64,000 nt of DNA. Source: Alisma plantago-aquatica (Eukaryota; Streptophyta; Magnoliopsida; Alismatales; Alismataceae). Location of the stretch: contig OY856410.1 of the NCBI GenBank assembly GCA_963693085.1, positions 884,515,335 through 884,579,334 of the forward strand. Reading direction: 5' to 3'. Both the position numbers and the translations under genes were made by a program. Below the pieces are notes generated by a model. It had not been told where the DNA came from and ran no database searches. It saw only the letters and a program-made list of their open reading frames with translations. This document shows, piece after piece, positions 23,914 to 35,874 of this stretch. Within the stretch, counting starts at the first letter, position 1. Each line of letters opens with the position of its first letter.

Positions 23914-26900
23914 ATGGCTCACCATGATGAGAATGATGTCCATGATGAGCATGAAGTCCATGATGAGCATGCTGTCCATGACGAGCATGACGAGGATACC
24001 AACGTAAGTTCTAAAAACATATCCCGTATTTCTATAAAATTCATTATCTTCTAGTTATGTCATATATCCTGTATTTCTATATTGGCTTAATTCGGTGTGT
24101 TTATTTTTGTCAAATTTTAGGTTGATGATGCACAGCTACCCACTGAAGCAATTGAGCAACTTGATGCGCAGCAACAAAAACTTAACAAGAAAAGGGGTAT
24201 CACTCTGTTGAAAAAGTTACTTGCGCTGAGTGGCAGTGGATCCAAATTGGTTGTGGAGTTTGATAATGGAGGGAATGCAATTGGAGTGAACCGCAATAAT
24301 TTTATAAACTATCTTGGGGTTGTCACTCGAAGCCATTGTGGTGTTAAATATGATAATTGGCATAAAGTTCCTCAGGCGAAGAAAGACTTGATATGGAAAG
24401 ATTTATGCGTGAGTTATTATTATTTGCAATTCTTTTTTGTAGATTACAAATTCTATTATTTGCAATTATATTTTTGGTACTAGTTAATAACATTTCTATT
24501 TTACAGAATCTGTTTGCATTGGATGAGATGTTGCATCGTAAAAGTGTGATGCAACGCGCTGGAAAGATGCTTAGGAATTACAGGACAAATCTGAACAGAG
24601 AATACATAAGACAGGGTGATAAGAAGAAGAAGTCAGCCCTTGAACAATGGAACTTCTTGGACAAAGAAGATTGGGACAATTTTGTTGCTTCAAGAAAATC
24701 TGAAGAATTCAAGGTATTAGGCGTCACTCCCATTTTAATTAATATACATTGTATTCACCTATTCAAGATTAAGATTTAGTGCTACTAACGTAATTATAAA
24801 TGTGCATACTAACTAGGCCCTCAGTGACGCACAAAAAGCAAGGCGTGCACTGAATGTACATGACCATACTATGGGTCCAAAAGGCTATGCAAGCGTTCGC
24901 CAAAGACTACAGGAGGAGTCTGCGGCTACTCAGGAGTCTGCGACTACTCAGGAGTCTGCAGCCACACCCTTCCCTCGCCATGATATCTGGATAGCTGGCA
25001 GGAAAAACAAGAAGGGTGAAATAAAGAAGCCTGAAACTGCTGAGGCGGCTGCAAAAATGGTAAAATACAACTCTTAGAGAAATCATTTGAATATTGATTA
25101 TTTTTGGTGTTAACTTACCAATTTTTGTTTATGGTGATTAGCGGGAGCTGCACGAGCAGAGAAAACAAGGCACGTTCATCCCTCAGGGCACAAGGGATGA
25201 ATTGACAGTTGCTCTGGGTAACCCAGAGCATCCTGGACGTGTTAGAGGTGCCGGCGCTGGTGTGGGCATCAAAGCATTCTTTGGGCCATCCCAGCGCAAA
25301 CCCAGAGCGGGACTTTCTCAAGAAGAGGTAACATATATATTCTATTTTTATAATGTTACTGCAAAAGGAAATTCATTAATAAAAAGCTAATATTTGTTTT
25401 ATCCATGTATAGGAGAATAAGAGAGTCGAGGATATAGTTGCTAAGAAGCTCAACGATGTGGTTACTGAGAAGGTCAAGGAAGAATTGCTGCGGTGGCAGA
25501 CATCTCAGGCTTCCAATCAGCCTATGCCGACCCACTCTTCTCCTGGTGCACAGACTGCAAGTAATCCTGGAGACCCATCGCCTAACACGTCTGCTGTAAG
25601 TATTGTTTATGACATTGTAGCTAGTCTTTTCAAGATGATATGTTTTCAAGATGATATGTATATATGTATAACATTCTTTACGTAAATTTGTAGGCATTGA
25701 AGCCATGCCGCTTAAGAATGGAAAACTATGTTGTTGCAGAGGCGCAAGCTTACCAGTCCCTTCCTGGGGCAACGTTTCATGGGAGTCCAATGCCGCAGGG
25801 CTACATTCGTGTGAGCCCGATACATGTATTACCCGATTGGAGGGAAGTTGCGTTGCCATATGCCCACCCAGATATTGATACACTTGGTGACGCAGAAAGC
25901 GGGGTCATATTGTGGCCCAAAGCAGATGTCTTCTACACGACTGAAATTGTAAGATAAATTTACATTGATTTAGACTGTTAATGTGTATATATGATGTCAA
26001 CTGATCTAAAATTATATATACAGGTTAAAAAGAAGACACCAGGAGCACCTAGGCCTCCACCTCCAATTCCCGCATTACCAACTTGGGTTCCAACTGACCT
26101 ACAATACCCGTTAGGTCCTGCTTGTAGGGGAATGGCATGTTGGCTACGGGCACATAATATACTTTGCCCTATAATTGTTTCTTTAGATGCAGATTATGCA
26201 GGTCAATCATACGACAGCTCTTTATTTATACAAGATATTATTGAGCTGTTTATGTATGAATGGTTGAATACATCAATGATAGAGACATGGATAAGGTGAG
26301 ATCTTGTTTATACATCCATATACCTTGTGTAAGATCCGGTGATCTAGTTTCTTATATATTAATGCATACGTCTATATGTTTTGCAGCTACTTAATCGAAG
26401 ATCATTGCAAACAATTTGCATATGATCATGTGGGATTTTTGATTCCATCATTGATTAGTATGGTAGCTAAAGACCCTGATAGTGTTCAACAATACTGTAT
26501 AGATGCTTTTACAATTTTTGGTCATCAAATGAAGACGATAATAATAGCTCCATTAAATGTCAAGTAAGTTTGCTTTATTTATAATTTGGACTTAAGAAAA
26601 TTCCATTATTATTTTGCATTTTGAGTTATTAATTGTTAACTTTTTACCTCTAGTGGTAGACATTGGGAGTTACTAGTTATTGTCCCCGGGACGTTCACTG
26701 TTTATTATCTAGATCCCGCAGGAAGTACATTAAACACTAAAATTGGACACGTAATGAGAATGGCATTATTCTGGTGAGAAATATTTCATTTTTTATATCC
26801 GTTAACATCTTTTATTACATTACTATTTACTTATGCAACTTAGTGTGTTATATTAACATGTAGGGGTTTAGATGCATTCAAAAATGCTGGAGGAAAGGTC

Positions 26901-27379
26901 CCAAGGAAAAAGAACCAGCCATTGTCTTGGGAGAACGTAAAAGTAAGTTCCCGACTCCCCGACTCCAATGTATATATTATTGATGTGAATTGTGCTTAGT
27001 TGTATTAATTTGTATGTTTCAATTTATAGTGCGCTACACAAGACAATGGCTGGGCATGCGCATACTATGTGATGCGATTTATGCAGATGATTATCAAACA
27101 TGCCGCATTGGACATCGATACCATACATGAGGTATTATATATAGTCTCATTAGTTAGTATGAAATATATCAATCTTATTTTTATATTATTACTTATATAT
27201 ATACATCATTCTCTTTGCAGGTGTTTAAAACTGACCACACTATAGGCAAACGCTTAAAAAATGTACATGCTCCATATACGAGGGAATCATTAAATGAAGT
27301 AAGAGAAGAATGGGCAATAGCTGTACAAACAGTGGCAAATGTAAGATATAATTGGGATGTTGATAGTGATGATGAATGA
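23914..27379 (+). CDS. CACTA protein: TNPA-like Transposase_24, DUF8039-like and C48/Ulp1 protease regions
   Basis: Spliced model of 13 exons, all GT-AG: 23914-24003, 24121-24408, 24507-24713, 24817-25059, 25142-25327, 25413-25595, 25694-25948, 26024-26295, 26387-26563, 26654-26773, 26864-26942, 27030-27131, 27221-27379. It gives 786 codons with no stop. Residues 1-30 are repetitive and His/Asp/Glu-rich. Residues ~100-340 resemble plant Transposase_24 (En/Spm TNPA-like), which would bind subterminal repeats. Residues 400-484 resemble DUF8039. The C-terminus is a Ulp1/C48 cysteine-protease fold with GRHWELLVI (His637), YYLDP (Asp654), Gln704 and Cys710 in QDNGWACAYYV. Family members usually have DCG around the cysteine; here it is ACA. 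Known Ulp1 enzymes cleave SUMO; the activity of transposon copies is unknown. Start chosen as the first ATG after the acceptor. Exon borders are inferred. Confidence 0.85.
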
Positions 27380-27548
27380 TACTCTGTAAATGAATGTTTC
27401 TGAATGTTAAAACATGTATTTGAATGATTCTATATGTGTGAACGTGACAATTGAATTGATGTCTGAATGTATCTACTTGTGTGAATCTTTTTATGTTAAT
27501 TTTGCAGGTTTGTGGCCTGTTTGTAGGCTGATATCAATGGATGTCGTA

Positions 27549-27580
27549 AACCTGCAGTTCAGAAAACTGAACTGCAGGTT
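27549..27580. repeat. Perfect 14 bp hairpin downstream of the CACTA gene
   Basis: AACCTGCAGTTCAG, loop AAAA, then CTGAACTGCAGGTT. It lies 170 bp past the stop codon, among further AGGCCTGC-type repeats. It could shape the 3' end of the transcript. Confidence 0.8.
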
Positions 27581-27644
27581 CTCATCCTGCTGACCAGCCA
27601 CAGCAGGCCTGCAAACAGATTTATAAAAAAAAAAATAGATATAG

Positions 27645-27985
27645 GCGTCGGTTATTTACCGATAACCGTCAGCACAGACTTACAGCGTCGGTGTTTTATA
27701 AAACACCGACGCCAAAAGTGTTCGCGCTACAGGAAATGGGAGTCATCTAGGACACTTTTCTGCGTCGGTTGTTTAGTATATAACCGACGCAGAAAGCGTC
27801 CTAGATGACGCCGTTTTCTGTGGCGGGAACCCTTTTGGCGTCGGTGTTTTGTAAAACACCGACGCCTTTATATTAAATAGGCGTCGGTTTTTTAACCGAC
27901 GCTGAAGTGTCCACCCTTTTAGCGACGCCCACATAGGCGTCGTTCAGAAACCGACGCCAAAGGGGGTTAAACAACCGACACTAAA
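27645..27985 (+). repeat. CACTA right subterminal repeat array
   Basis: About six inverted GCGTCGGT/ACCGACGC pairs. The cleanest has 14 bp perfect arms (GGCGTCGGTGTTTT at 27837-27850, matched by 27853-27866) with a 2-base loop. Confidence 0.9.
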
Positions 27986-27991
27986 AGGCAC

Positions 27992-28004
27992 TTCTGTAGT
28001 AGTG
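27992..28004 (+). repeat. CACTA right terminal inverted repeat
   Basis: TTCTGTAGTAGTG, the reverse complement of the left terminus, followed by the TTT duplication. Confidence 0.95.
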
Positions 28005-28007
28005 TTT

Positions 28008-28679
28008 TCCCTTGCCCTTGCACTTGGACTTGCCTTTCTTGCTCGTGATCACCATCACAGACTTAGGCTTGTCCTTCTTCATCTGTGTCTCGGCTATCCT
28101 CAACATGCACAACAAATCTGAAAGTGGCCTATCAAAGTTGTTCATGTTGTAGTTCATCACAAACTGACTGTAGGATTCTGGCAACGATTGCAGTATCACG
28201 TCATTAGCCAACTCTTAGCTCAGTGGAAATCCCAGTCTTGTCAGGTTCTCCACATACCCAATCATCTTGAGTGTGTGAGGACCAACTGGAACTCCTTCTG
28301 TCATGACGCACTTGAATAGTGCCCTTGAGACATCGTATCTCTCTTGTCATGCTTGATCTTCATACATGTTCCTGAGATGCTGAATCATCTCAATGACACC
28401 CATGTTCTCATGTTGTCTCTGCAACTCGTGGTTCATAGAGCACAACATCAAGCACTTTGCATCAATGGCATCATCAGAATGCTTCTTGTAAGCGTCCCTT
28501 TCTGCCTTTGGTGCATTAGGAGCAGGTTTCTCTGGAGTTGGAGTATCCAGGACATAGAGCTTTCTCTCTTGAGTGAGAACAATTCTCAATGTCCTATACC
28601 AGTCGTGGAAGTTTGTCCCATTTATCTTGTCCTTTTCAAGGACCAATCTCAAAGAAAAGTAATTGTTGTTTGTTGTCAT
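28008..28679 (-). pseudogene. gag: Copia-1 gag, 5' part
   Basis: Starts at 28679 on the minus strand with MTTNNNYFSLRLVLEKDKIN and contains GTNFHDWYRTLRIVL, typical of the Copia Gag (UBN2-type) capsid region. KGKSKCKGKGK precedes the break. Two stops interrupt it, near 28344 and 28217. It continues beyond the CACTA at 21504 into the zinc knuckle. It would have formed the particle shell. Confidence 0.87.
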
Positions 28680-30103
28680 TTGTACTACAAAAGGAAATAT
28701 GCAATTTTAGTCCAAAAACTCATTTTTGACTTATTTGATTGATTTGAAAAGTTGATGATATAATTAGGCCTTTAATTAATTATCGCTCCCACTATTTTAG
28801 TTCAAATTGATAGCCCTCACCATCAATTCGGAAGATTGCAGCATACAACCTACTAGTGGGCAAGATACTAAAATCATCTAAGTCATGGACTAGCTAAGGC
28901 TGTCACCCACAACTTAGATCTCTCAGGTAGGAAACTCTTGCCAATTGCATCATATGCAACTCTTGATAAGATGTCATATGCAACTCCTTGCCATGATCAT
29001 CTCCATGCCTCAAGGTACTAGATCCCATCTAGATCACCTTGTTAAGTCTGACCCAAAGCAAACACGATTAATATGCACCCTGCTAGGGCAGACCCACATA
29101 TCCATCCTTCACGCTTCCACGAGATAGACGGTGCACCACGCTAGGGCATGCCCACACTTGGTCGATCAAGTTTTTCACGTGTGTCACATTTGGAAGGCAT
29201 CTAAAACTTAATATTTTAATGAGGGATTTGGTTTTATATACATATACATATCGAATCACCACAATACATAGTATGTATCATATACATGCTATATCCCATA
29301 GAAAACATGCAAAACAATAAAAGTGATGATTATGGCCATCCTAATGTGATTCCTCGAGCTAAGAGGAATCATGGTCATCTAGGTCTACATCACATGCAAC
29401 CTTTACAAGATGAACTCTGTGCTTTGCCTTTCTGGGTTTGATCAACTCATCACATGAATGATCGGCTCGCCATCAGACTGGTTGACTGGGTGCCACCAGC
29501 CGATCGGTTGGCTCCTCCAACCGATCGGTTCGCCCGGTCGTCATGCATCTCATCATGGCTGCCACCCACTCATCTCGCTCCTTGAACCGGTCATCAACCG
29601 ATCTACTCACTCCTTGAAACGATCATCTCAAACGTCAACCGATCGGTTCACGCCTTGCACCGATCGTCTCAGCTGTCGTCCGGATGTCCTCCGTTCTTTG
29701 ACATAACAGGAAATAAAATTCTATCCTATTTTACATTTTAAAAAGAGAAACCTTGAGTTACATTCGAGGGGAGCAAAGGTAGGAAAGAAATCTCGAATTA
29801 TTTCGAGTTACATCAGGAATAGGAGAAGGAAGATCGGTGTGCAGACCGAGATGTAAGCAACCACATACAACCATACACAGATAGGGTTTATTGGCCATAA
29901 CCACGCTATACATCCACAACAAAACTCGTTTAAGGGCGACGCGTATCGAGTGCATTCATAATACATATCATATATGTAAATTGGGATTTGTGGATTTAGG
30001 ATTGGACATGCATAAAGCCAATTTTATTCACATCGTATGCAATAAATAAAGGCGACAAACCAAAATCGATCATATCGATAATCCTAAAGTATAGAGTAGT
30101 TGA
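28680..30103 (-). other. Copia-1 untranslated leader
   Basis: Non-coding interval between primer site and gag. It holds a second set of ACCGATCGGT palindromes (29455-29680), the motif that fills the LTRs. The open frames seen here overlap that array and are not supported as genes. Confidence 0.65.
29455..29680 (-). repeat. ACCGATCGGT palindrome array in the Copia-1 leader
   Basis: Several CCGATCGGTT motifs and variants, outside the LTR but matching its array at 30785-31175. Confidence 0.8.
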
Positions 30104-30119
30104 CGTGGCTCTGATACCA
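30104..30119 (-). other. Copia-1 primer-binding site (tRNA-Met)
   Basis: The minus strand reads TGGTATCAGAGCCACG one base after the 5' LTR. This sets the element orientation. Confidence 0.92.
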
Positions 30120-30120
30120 C

Positions 30121-32363
30121 TGTTGGGTTTTAGGGGAGGTAGAGAAGGCAGCAGAAACAAAAAATTTCCTCCCCAAACCCAAAACAAGGAAACACGTCAA
30201 CGTCTATACAATAGGAAAGGATGGTTTGGGAATCATACCTTGTCCTGAGGCTTGCTCGACCACAATACCTCGCGCCTTGCACATTCTTCACCTCAGGTCT
30301 TGGACAGTGTCTGTGCAGCTCCTGGTCGCACTGGGACTGACGAATCCTGGTCTCACCAGGACTGTCGGGATTGACAGATGTCCTCCGAGTAGCAGAAATC
30401 TCCCGCCTCTGAAGTAGTCCACACGGACCACCTGGAACTCCAATCTCCTTGTCTCACAAGGAATTGGAAGGAGTCACACCCTCCTGTCAGTGTACTAGTC
30501 ACCAACACACTCTCCTGCCACCAGTCGCTTTCTGCAGTTGTCTTTCCCTTACTGTGCCTCCCTTATCTGGTAGCACTTACTCGGGCTCTCTCAGTTACCA
30601 AAACCAGAGAGAACAAAAACTTCGCAGAACAACTGGTTGCACTGAGTTGTTGTCTTTGAGAAGCCCCCAATACCCCTATATATAGGAGGGTCATGGGACA
30701 TGGTTCTCTATCCCGGGCAATATGGGACTAAAGCAGGAGTAGAAGGGTTTGAGATTTTCTACAAAAAATAACCAACTGCGTGACCTAAACCGATCATTTC
30801 ATAACTAAAACGGTCGGTTGGGGACCTGAGCCGGTCGATTGACACATCAAACGATCGGTTGGGACACCTCAACCGATCGGTTCACATCTCAACCGATTGG
30901 TTCGTGGCCCTGGTCAGCTCCCGATTGACTTTTATTCTTTTGTTTCTAATTGGTATCAAATACCAATCCTTGTTCTAATCAAATTGGGAAAGTGAAACAA
31001 AAAGAATTTTCTCACTAATCCTACTTTCCCAACTTGCTTGGTTGGACCAATGAGTCGATCATTTCAACATTTGAAGCAATCGTTTCACCCTGTCCATGAG
31101 CCGATCGACTCACCATATGAACCGATCAGTTCACCAAGCTGAGCCGATCGGTTCATCACATGAGCTGATCAGTTGGGAGTGCAGATTGTGCATAATCAGT
31201 CAATTGCAGTTTCAATCAATCTGATACTCCAATCAATGTGTCCAACACCTTGAACATTATGACATTGAGCTATCAATTAATTGAGTGTTTAATTGAACTA
31301 CTAAACTCCTTTAGTAATCAATCTAAACATTGTTTGTGGACAAAACTCCTCTTCCAGGTTAAATCCTATGTGTGTGACCCTATAGGTCCTTTTCACGTTG
31401 GCAGTGAAAGTCCATAACACTCATGAATTCACAAGCAAAGAGCGGTGCCTAGTCACACATCAATGCTACCCAAGTGAAATAGAAAGTTGGAGAACAACTT
31501 TCAATCCTGAAATCCGTGAATGGTGTTATAGTGAATGTATAATTCATTTGTCACTGACATCCCGAATGAACTCGAGGCATGAAAAAGTCATCCTGTCAAT
31601 GTTCATTCACTTTCTTGATCTCAGAGTAGATTGGAAGAGATATGTATGACATAAATATCACATACTGATTCACACATGCGTGCACGCCTTCCTCAATCCT
31701 ACTCATCAAGTGGCCATGGATATCAAACTCCCTCAGGAGGGAAAAATCCCATATCTATCACTCACCCCTTAAAAGCCCCATGTGTCAAAGCCACCCAATC
31801 TTCACCTTTATAACAACCCATGTTTCAGGACTGCGTTTGATGATGTCAAAGTGTGCTCAACTACATGTGTTGAGTGTAGTGATTTCAAGTCAAAGAATCA
31901 CACTCACCACCATCACTGTGAGTACTGACTGTGACTACCATGTCATGGTTCCATGTGTCAAACTCACGGTGGGTCTGTTTGGTACACTTGTTCTCTAACA
32001 AGTACCTATGTGTTTGGTTTGATATCTCTATATCATGACTAATGAGATTATGTCATCAACCAATACCAAAATCTAGTCTTATGTGTCATTGCTGTCTATC
32101 TACCTTCCATAATGACATTCGACTAGGGACATAATGAGAATGTATAAACTCTTAGCATCTGTATGATCTCATCGTTCAGGTCCTGAACCTGAAGGCATAT
32201 GTCATTGAGTACTGTAATTCTCTAGACATTCTATCTATTCTATCACTATCTCATATGACTGAACCAGAAAGAATTGGAAGCTTGCCTTTGATGTTTATCA
32301 AATCAATCTTAATGTATCCCACCAATCATCCCATGATTGGCTCTCAAGGCATACATACCAACA
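30121..32363 (-). repeat. Copia-1 5' LTR
   Basis: Pair of 16712-18932. The TATA box is at 30677-30686 (minus). The palindrome array is at 30785-31175. Open frames here repeat those of the other LTR and are not genes. Confidence 0.92.
30785..31175 (-). repeat. ACCGATCGGT palindrome array (Copia-1 5' LTR)
   Basis: Same arrangement as in the 3' LTR, with one additional AACCGATCGGTT-type site near 30855. Confidence 0.85.
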
Positions 32364-32368
32364 CAACC

Positions 32369-32410
32369 CTCGGGTTGTGACAGGTCATATGAAATAGATT
32401 CATTCTAATA
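32369..32410 (+). pseudogene. gag: Gypsy-A gag, resumed stub
   Basis: GGTTGTGACAGGTCATATG and what follows aligns with the Gypsy-B frame at 42815-42850 (VMTGQMELFHS). It proves that Copia-1 entered this gag. Homology to Gypsy-B ends near 32410, where protease and pol should begin. Confidence 0.8.
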
Positions 32411-32812
32411 TTTCATTTCCTAATTCTATGTGTTAAAAATAAGAAAGTTGTTGTTTTTGAACTCTCTCTGACTAGTCCTATAAGGACACAAGAGAGATTA
32501 GAACTTACATTTTACTCAGTATTCTTTAAAATGCTTTATAATCTCTCTTATCTGTGTGTTAAAAGATGAGATATAGAAGTGATGCCTGAAGAAAATTCAG
32601 GAATTAAAAATCCTGTGAGTATAATGATATGAAAAGTGAGGAACATGATAGTAAATGAAGTGCTTACTACCTAATCTCAATACTCGTATACCCTGGCTAG
32701 CTATATGATTATTGGAGATGGGGCAAGTATGAAACTCTTATATTGTCATCTTTCTGATTACTCTGATCAAGTAGTCATTCTGAAACAATCTAGTGCGTAT
32801 AATGAAATTATA
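32411..32812 (+). other. Gypsy-A non-coding interior, left
   Basis: Replaces the expected pol. AT-rich, with no coding signal and no recognised domain. Confidence 0.5.
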
Positions 32813-33765
32813 AAGGGAAATGCTAAGTGAACTTTCTCAATTACATAAGAAGTGCTAAGTGAACTTTCCTAATTACATAGGGAAATGCTAAGTGAACTTT
32901 CCCAGTTACATAGGAAGTGTTAAGTGAACTTTACTAATTACAAACGGAAATGCTAAGTGAACTTTCCCAATTACATAGGAAGTGCTAAGTGAACTTTCCT
33001 AATTACAAACGGAAATTCTAAGTGAACTTTCCCAATTACATAGGAAGTGCTAAGTGAACTTTCATAATTAAAAAGGGAAATGCTAAGTGAACTTTCCCAA
33101 TTACATAGGAAGTGCTAAGTGAACTTTCCTAATTACAAAGGGAAATGCTAAGTGAACTTTCCCAATTACATAGGAAGTGCTAAGTGAACTTTCCTAATTA
33201 CAAAGGGAAATGCTAAGTGAACTTTCCCAATTACATAGGAAGTGCTAAGTGAACTTTTCTAATTATAAAGGGAAATTCTAAGTGAACTTTCCCAATTACA
33301 TAGGAAGTGCTAAGTGAACTTTCCTAATTACAAAGGGAAATGCTAAGTGAACTTTCCCAATTACATAGGAACTGCTAAGTGAACTTTCCTAATTACAAAG
33401 GGAAATGCTAAGTGAACTTTCCCAATGACATAGGAAGTGCTAAGTGAACTTTCCTAATTACAAAGGGAAATGCTAAGTGAACTTTGCCAATTACATAGGA
33501 AGTGCTAAGTGAACTTTCCTAATTATAAAGGTTAATGCTAAGTGAACTTTCCCAATTACATAGGAAGTGCTAAGTGAACATTCCTAATTAAAAAGGGAAA
33601 TGCTAAGTGAACTTTCCTAATTATATAGGGAAATGCTAAGTGAACTTTCCCAACTAATGAGGAAGTGCTAAGTGAACTTTCCCAACTAATGAGGAATTGT
33701 TAAGAAAACTTTCTCTATCACATAGGAATTGCTAAGTGAACTTTCCCAAACAAATAAAGGATTGC
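32813..33765 (+). repeat. Minisatellite, about 29 copies of a ~32-33 bp unit
   Basis: Two alternating variants: GGGAAATGCTAAGTGAAC followed by TTTCCCAATTACATA, and GGAAGTGCTAAGTGAAC followed by TTTCCTAATTACAAA. The higher-order period is ~65 bp. The GGGAAA and TTTCCC ends of a unit are complementary. Confidence 0.92.
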
Positions 33766-34440
33766 TGAGTGAATTACCTCTGTGTAATATATATGTTTTC
33801 TCCTTTGATAAACAACCTTGAGTAATGATAGGGGTATGATCCTTTATGTTTCTTCCTTTCATTAACATGGTAATCAAGTAAGTATTATGATGTTTGATAT
33901 ACATGGATTAGAGATAATCCATTGATGGATACTTAGAAAAGTATTAGATGCTTTGGACTTTGGTTCCAAGATAATGATATATGGAACAAGTAATGTCCTA
34001 AAGTAAAATAAATACCGTGCGCATGTATACCCTTGGTTGTAACAATAGAGAAATGAATATGATAAGGATGAGATGTGTTCTCAACACATATGTTGAATTC
34101 CAAAGTAAGGATTTTGGTACCTAAGAAATAATAGATGATTTATGTTGGTTACCTATATTGGCCAACTTTGAAATCAATCTAGTTACATAAAATAATGTGG
34201 ACATCATATGTTAGGGGTTTATGCTCTGCATAAACATAAACATTGATAAGATTGAACTAATGGAACAAACAATTATAATTAGTGGAAAAGTTTATCAAGC
34301 TAAAAGAGTTTCCTTAGAAAAACCTTGTGTGGAAGATCTTTGTGTGGACTAAAGGTCTATGGTATCTCCATGACATTAGTATGTTATGTGGAGACTTGAT
34401 GATATAATAAGTGAATAAAATATATCTCTCTTTTTCCTGG
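33766..34440 (+). other. Gypsy-A non-coding interior, right
   Basis: AT-rich, no gene recognised. Confidence 0.5.
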
Positions 34441-34478
34441 GATTTCGAGGATGAAATCCTTGTTAGGGGTTTATAATT
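34441..34478 (+). other. Gypsy-A internal 3' end with polypurine-tract region
   Basis: GATTTCGAGGATGAAATCC and TTAGGGG before the LTR match the usual 3' end of the chromovirus interior. So the ends of the element survive although pol is gone. Confidence 0.7.
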
Positions 34479-35874
34479 TGTAACATCCCTGACCTGGGTT
34501 ATGCTTAAACCCAAATGTTTTTCTTAATAAAGTGGATTATATTCTTGCTCTTATCTCTTTAAAAGTAATTAAGGCTCAAGAGGGACTTAAATTTCAATTT
34601 TAGTCCTATTTGAATAATGTTGAAACAATGTTTTGTTAATTTTGGACTAAAGTGCAAATTACCCAAGTTGAGGGGTTGACTTGCAAATTGTACATGATAA
34701 GATGTTCCTCATGTGTTGAAGAATCATGAGAATGAAGATGATGCATAGGTATGGCTTGTGGTAGCCTGAGTACCAAGAAAGAGCTGATAAAGCAATGTTT
34801 GTGCATTAAAACCTAGTTTTGGTGTAATGTGCAATTTACCCAAAACACAGGGTTCAATATGCAAATTACCACTTAAAAATAGTCCCTAATAATTCTTGGC
34901 ATCATGTAGAGCAAAGAAAATGAGAGGGGTGTATCTTTTGTATCTCTTTGGAGGAGAGAGAATCTTGATATTAAAATAATCAAGATTTAAGCATAATTGG
35001 AACTTTATTTCAATTCAATGCAAAAATAAATATCTTAATTGAGGAGTCCTTTAACAAAAAGTGGGGGATGATTTTGCAAAAGTATGGAATACTATGTGCC
35101 TTGAAAAGGCACGAAAATATCCAAAGGAAGTGGATAACTCATTCACATTATTATAAGAAAAAGAAATATCCACTCACTTATGGATATTATTATAATATGA
35201 TTTGAGGTGTTTAGTTTGTTTTCCTTTAAATTGTGGATAATTGAGAGGAATAAGAGGCAAGGAATATATCCTCGTATCTAATAAGGAAGAGAAGAGGGAA
35301 AATGGCAAGGATATGGATGAGTTATCCCCTACTTTCTCTCTCTTGAAATGAATTTAATAAAAATGAATATAAGCTCATTTATCCATAGCTTGAAAGGGGA
35401 ATTTCGAACCCACTTTCATTCTTTGCTTGCAAAACGACCAAGGAGGATAAGGAGCAACAGGAGGACCAAGTTACAATATGTAGGTAAGCTTCTTGATCAC
35501 TTTCAACCATGATTTCATGGTGGAAATTGAAAATAAATGATGGTTTTCTTCTTTTCTCCATTCAATCTTCAATCCTAGCCAATCTTTTCACTCCAAAGCT
35601 TGAGGACGAGCCTTGGGAGAGTTGAAAAAGCTTATTCCACCATTTTTGACGTGAATCTCTAATATTTTAAGCTCAATTGAAGGCAGGTTATATAACTTGA
35701 ATCCTTATTCATTGTTATTGAACTCAATTTCTCAATCAATTATGTTCAATTTCTCTTCTTGCAATTCCTTTGATTACTTGATGTAACTACCATGATAATG
35801 GTAGTAGTTTTCGATGGACTAAGGGTTTATGATAATGGCATCATCTTAGGCACACTTTCCAACAAATTTGAGTT

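Larger units (their letters stand above)
21505..28004 (+). mobile_element. CACTA (En/Spm) transposon, 6.5 kb
   Basis: Terminal inverted repeats begin CACTACTACAGAA at both ends (13 bp perfect), with a 3 bp TTT duplication. Dense inverted GCGTCGGT/ACCGACGC pairs fill both subterminal regions (21540-21957, 27645-27985). It carries one gene with TNPA-like and Ulp1-like regions. No TNPD-type DDE transposase (Transposase_21) is present, so transposition would need a helper. Inserted in Copia-1 gag, it is one of the youngest layers. Confidence 0.93.
16712..32363 (-). mobile_element. Copia-1 retrotransposon (minus orientation)
   Basis: The LTRs are 2221 bp (16712-18932, the 3' LTR) and 2243 bp (30121-32363, the 5' LTR), both TGTTGGG...ACCAACA on the plus strand. 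Target duplication CAACC is at 16707-16711 and 32364-32368, inside the Gypsy-A gag. Minus orientation is fixed by the tRNA-Met primer site next to the right LTR and by gag and RT remnants. The CACTA element splits its gag. Without the CACTA it is ~9.1 kb, and it is heavily decayed in pol. Confidence 0.9.

Noticed and set aside
23914..27379. Host SUMO-protease gene captured by the transposon
   Set aside because: The Ulp1 domain is fused to Transposase_24 and DUF8039-like regions, a combination typical of transposon proteins, so it is better seen as the element's own gene.
32813..33765. CRISPR-like regular repeat array
   Set aside because: Units are head-to-tail with no unique spacers, in a eukaryotic retroelement. 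A minisatellite.
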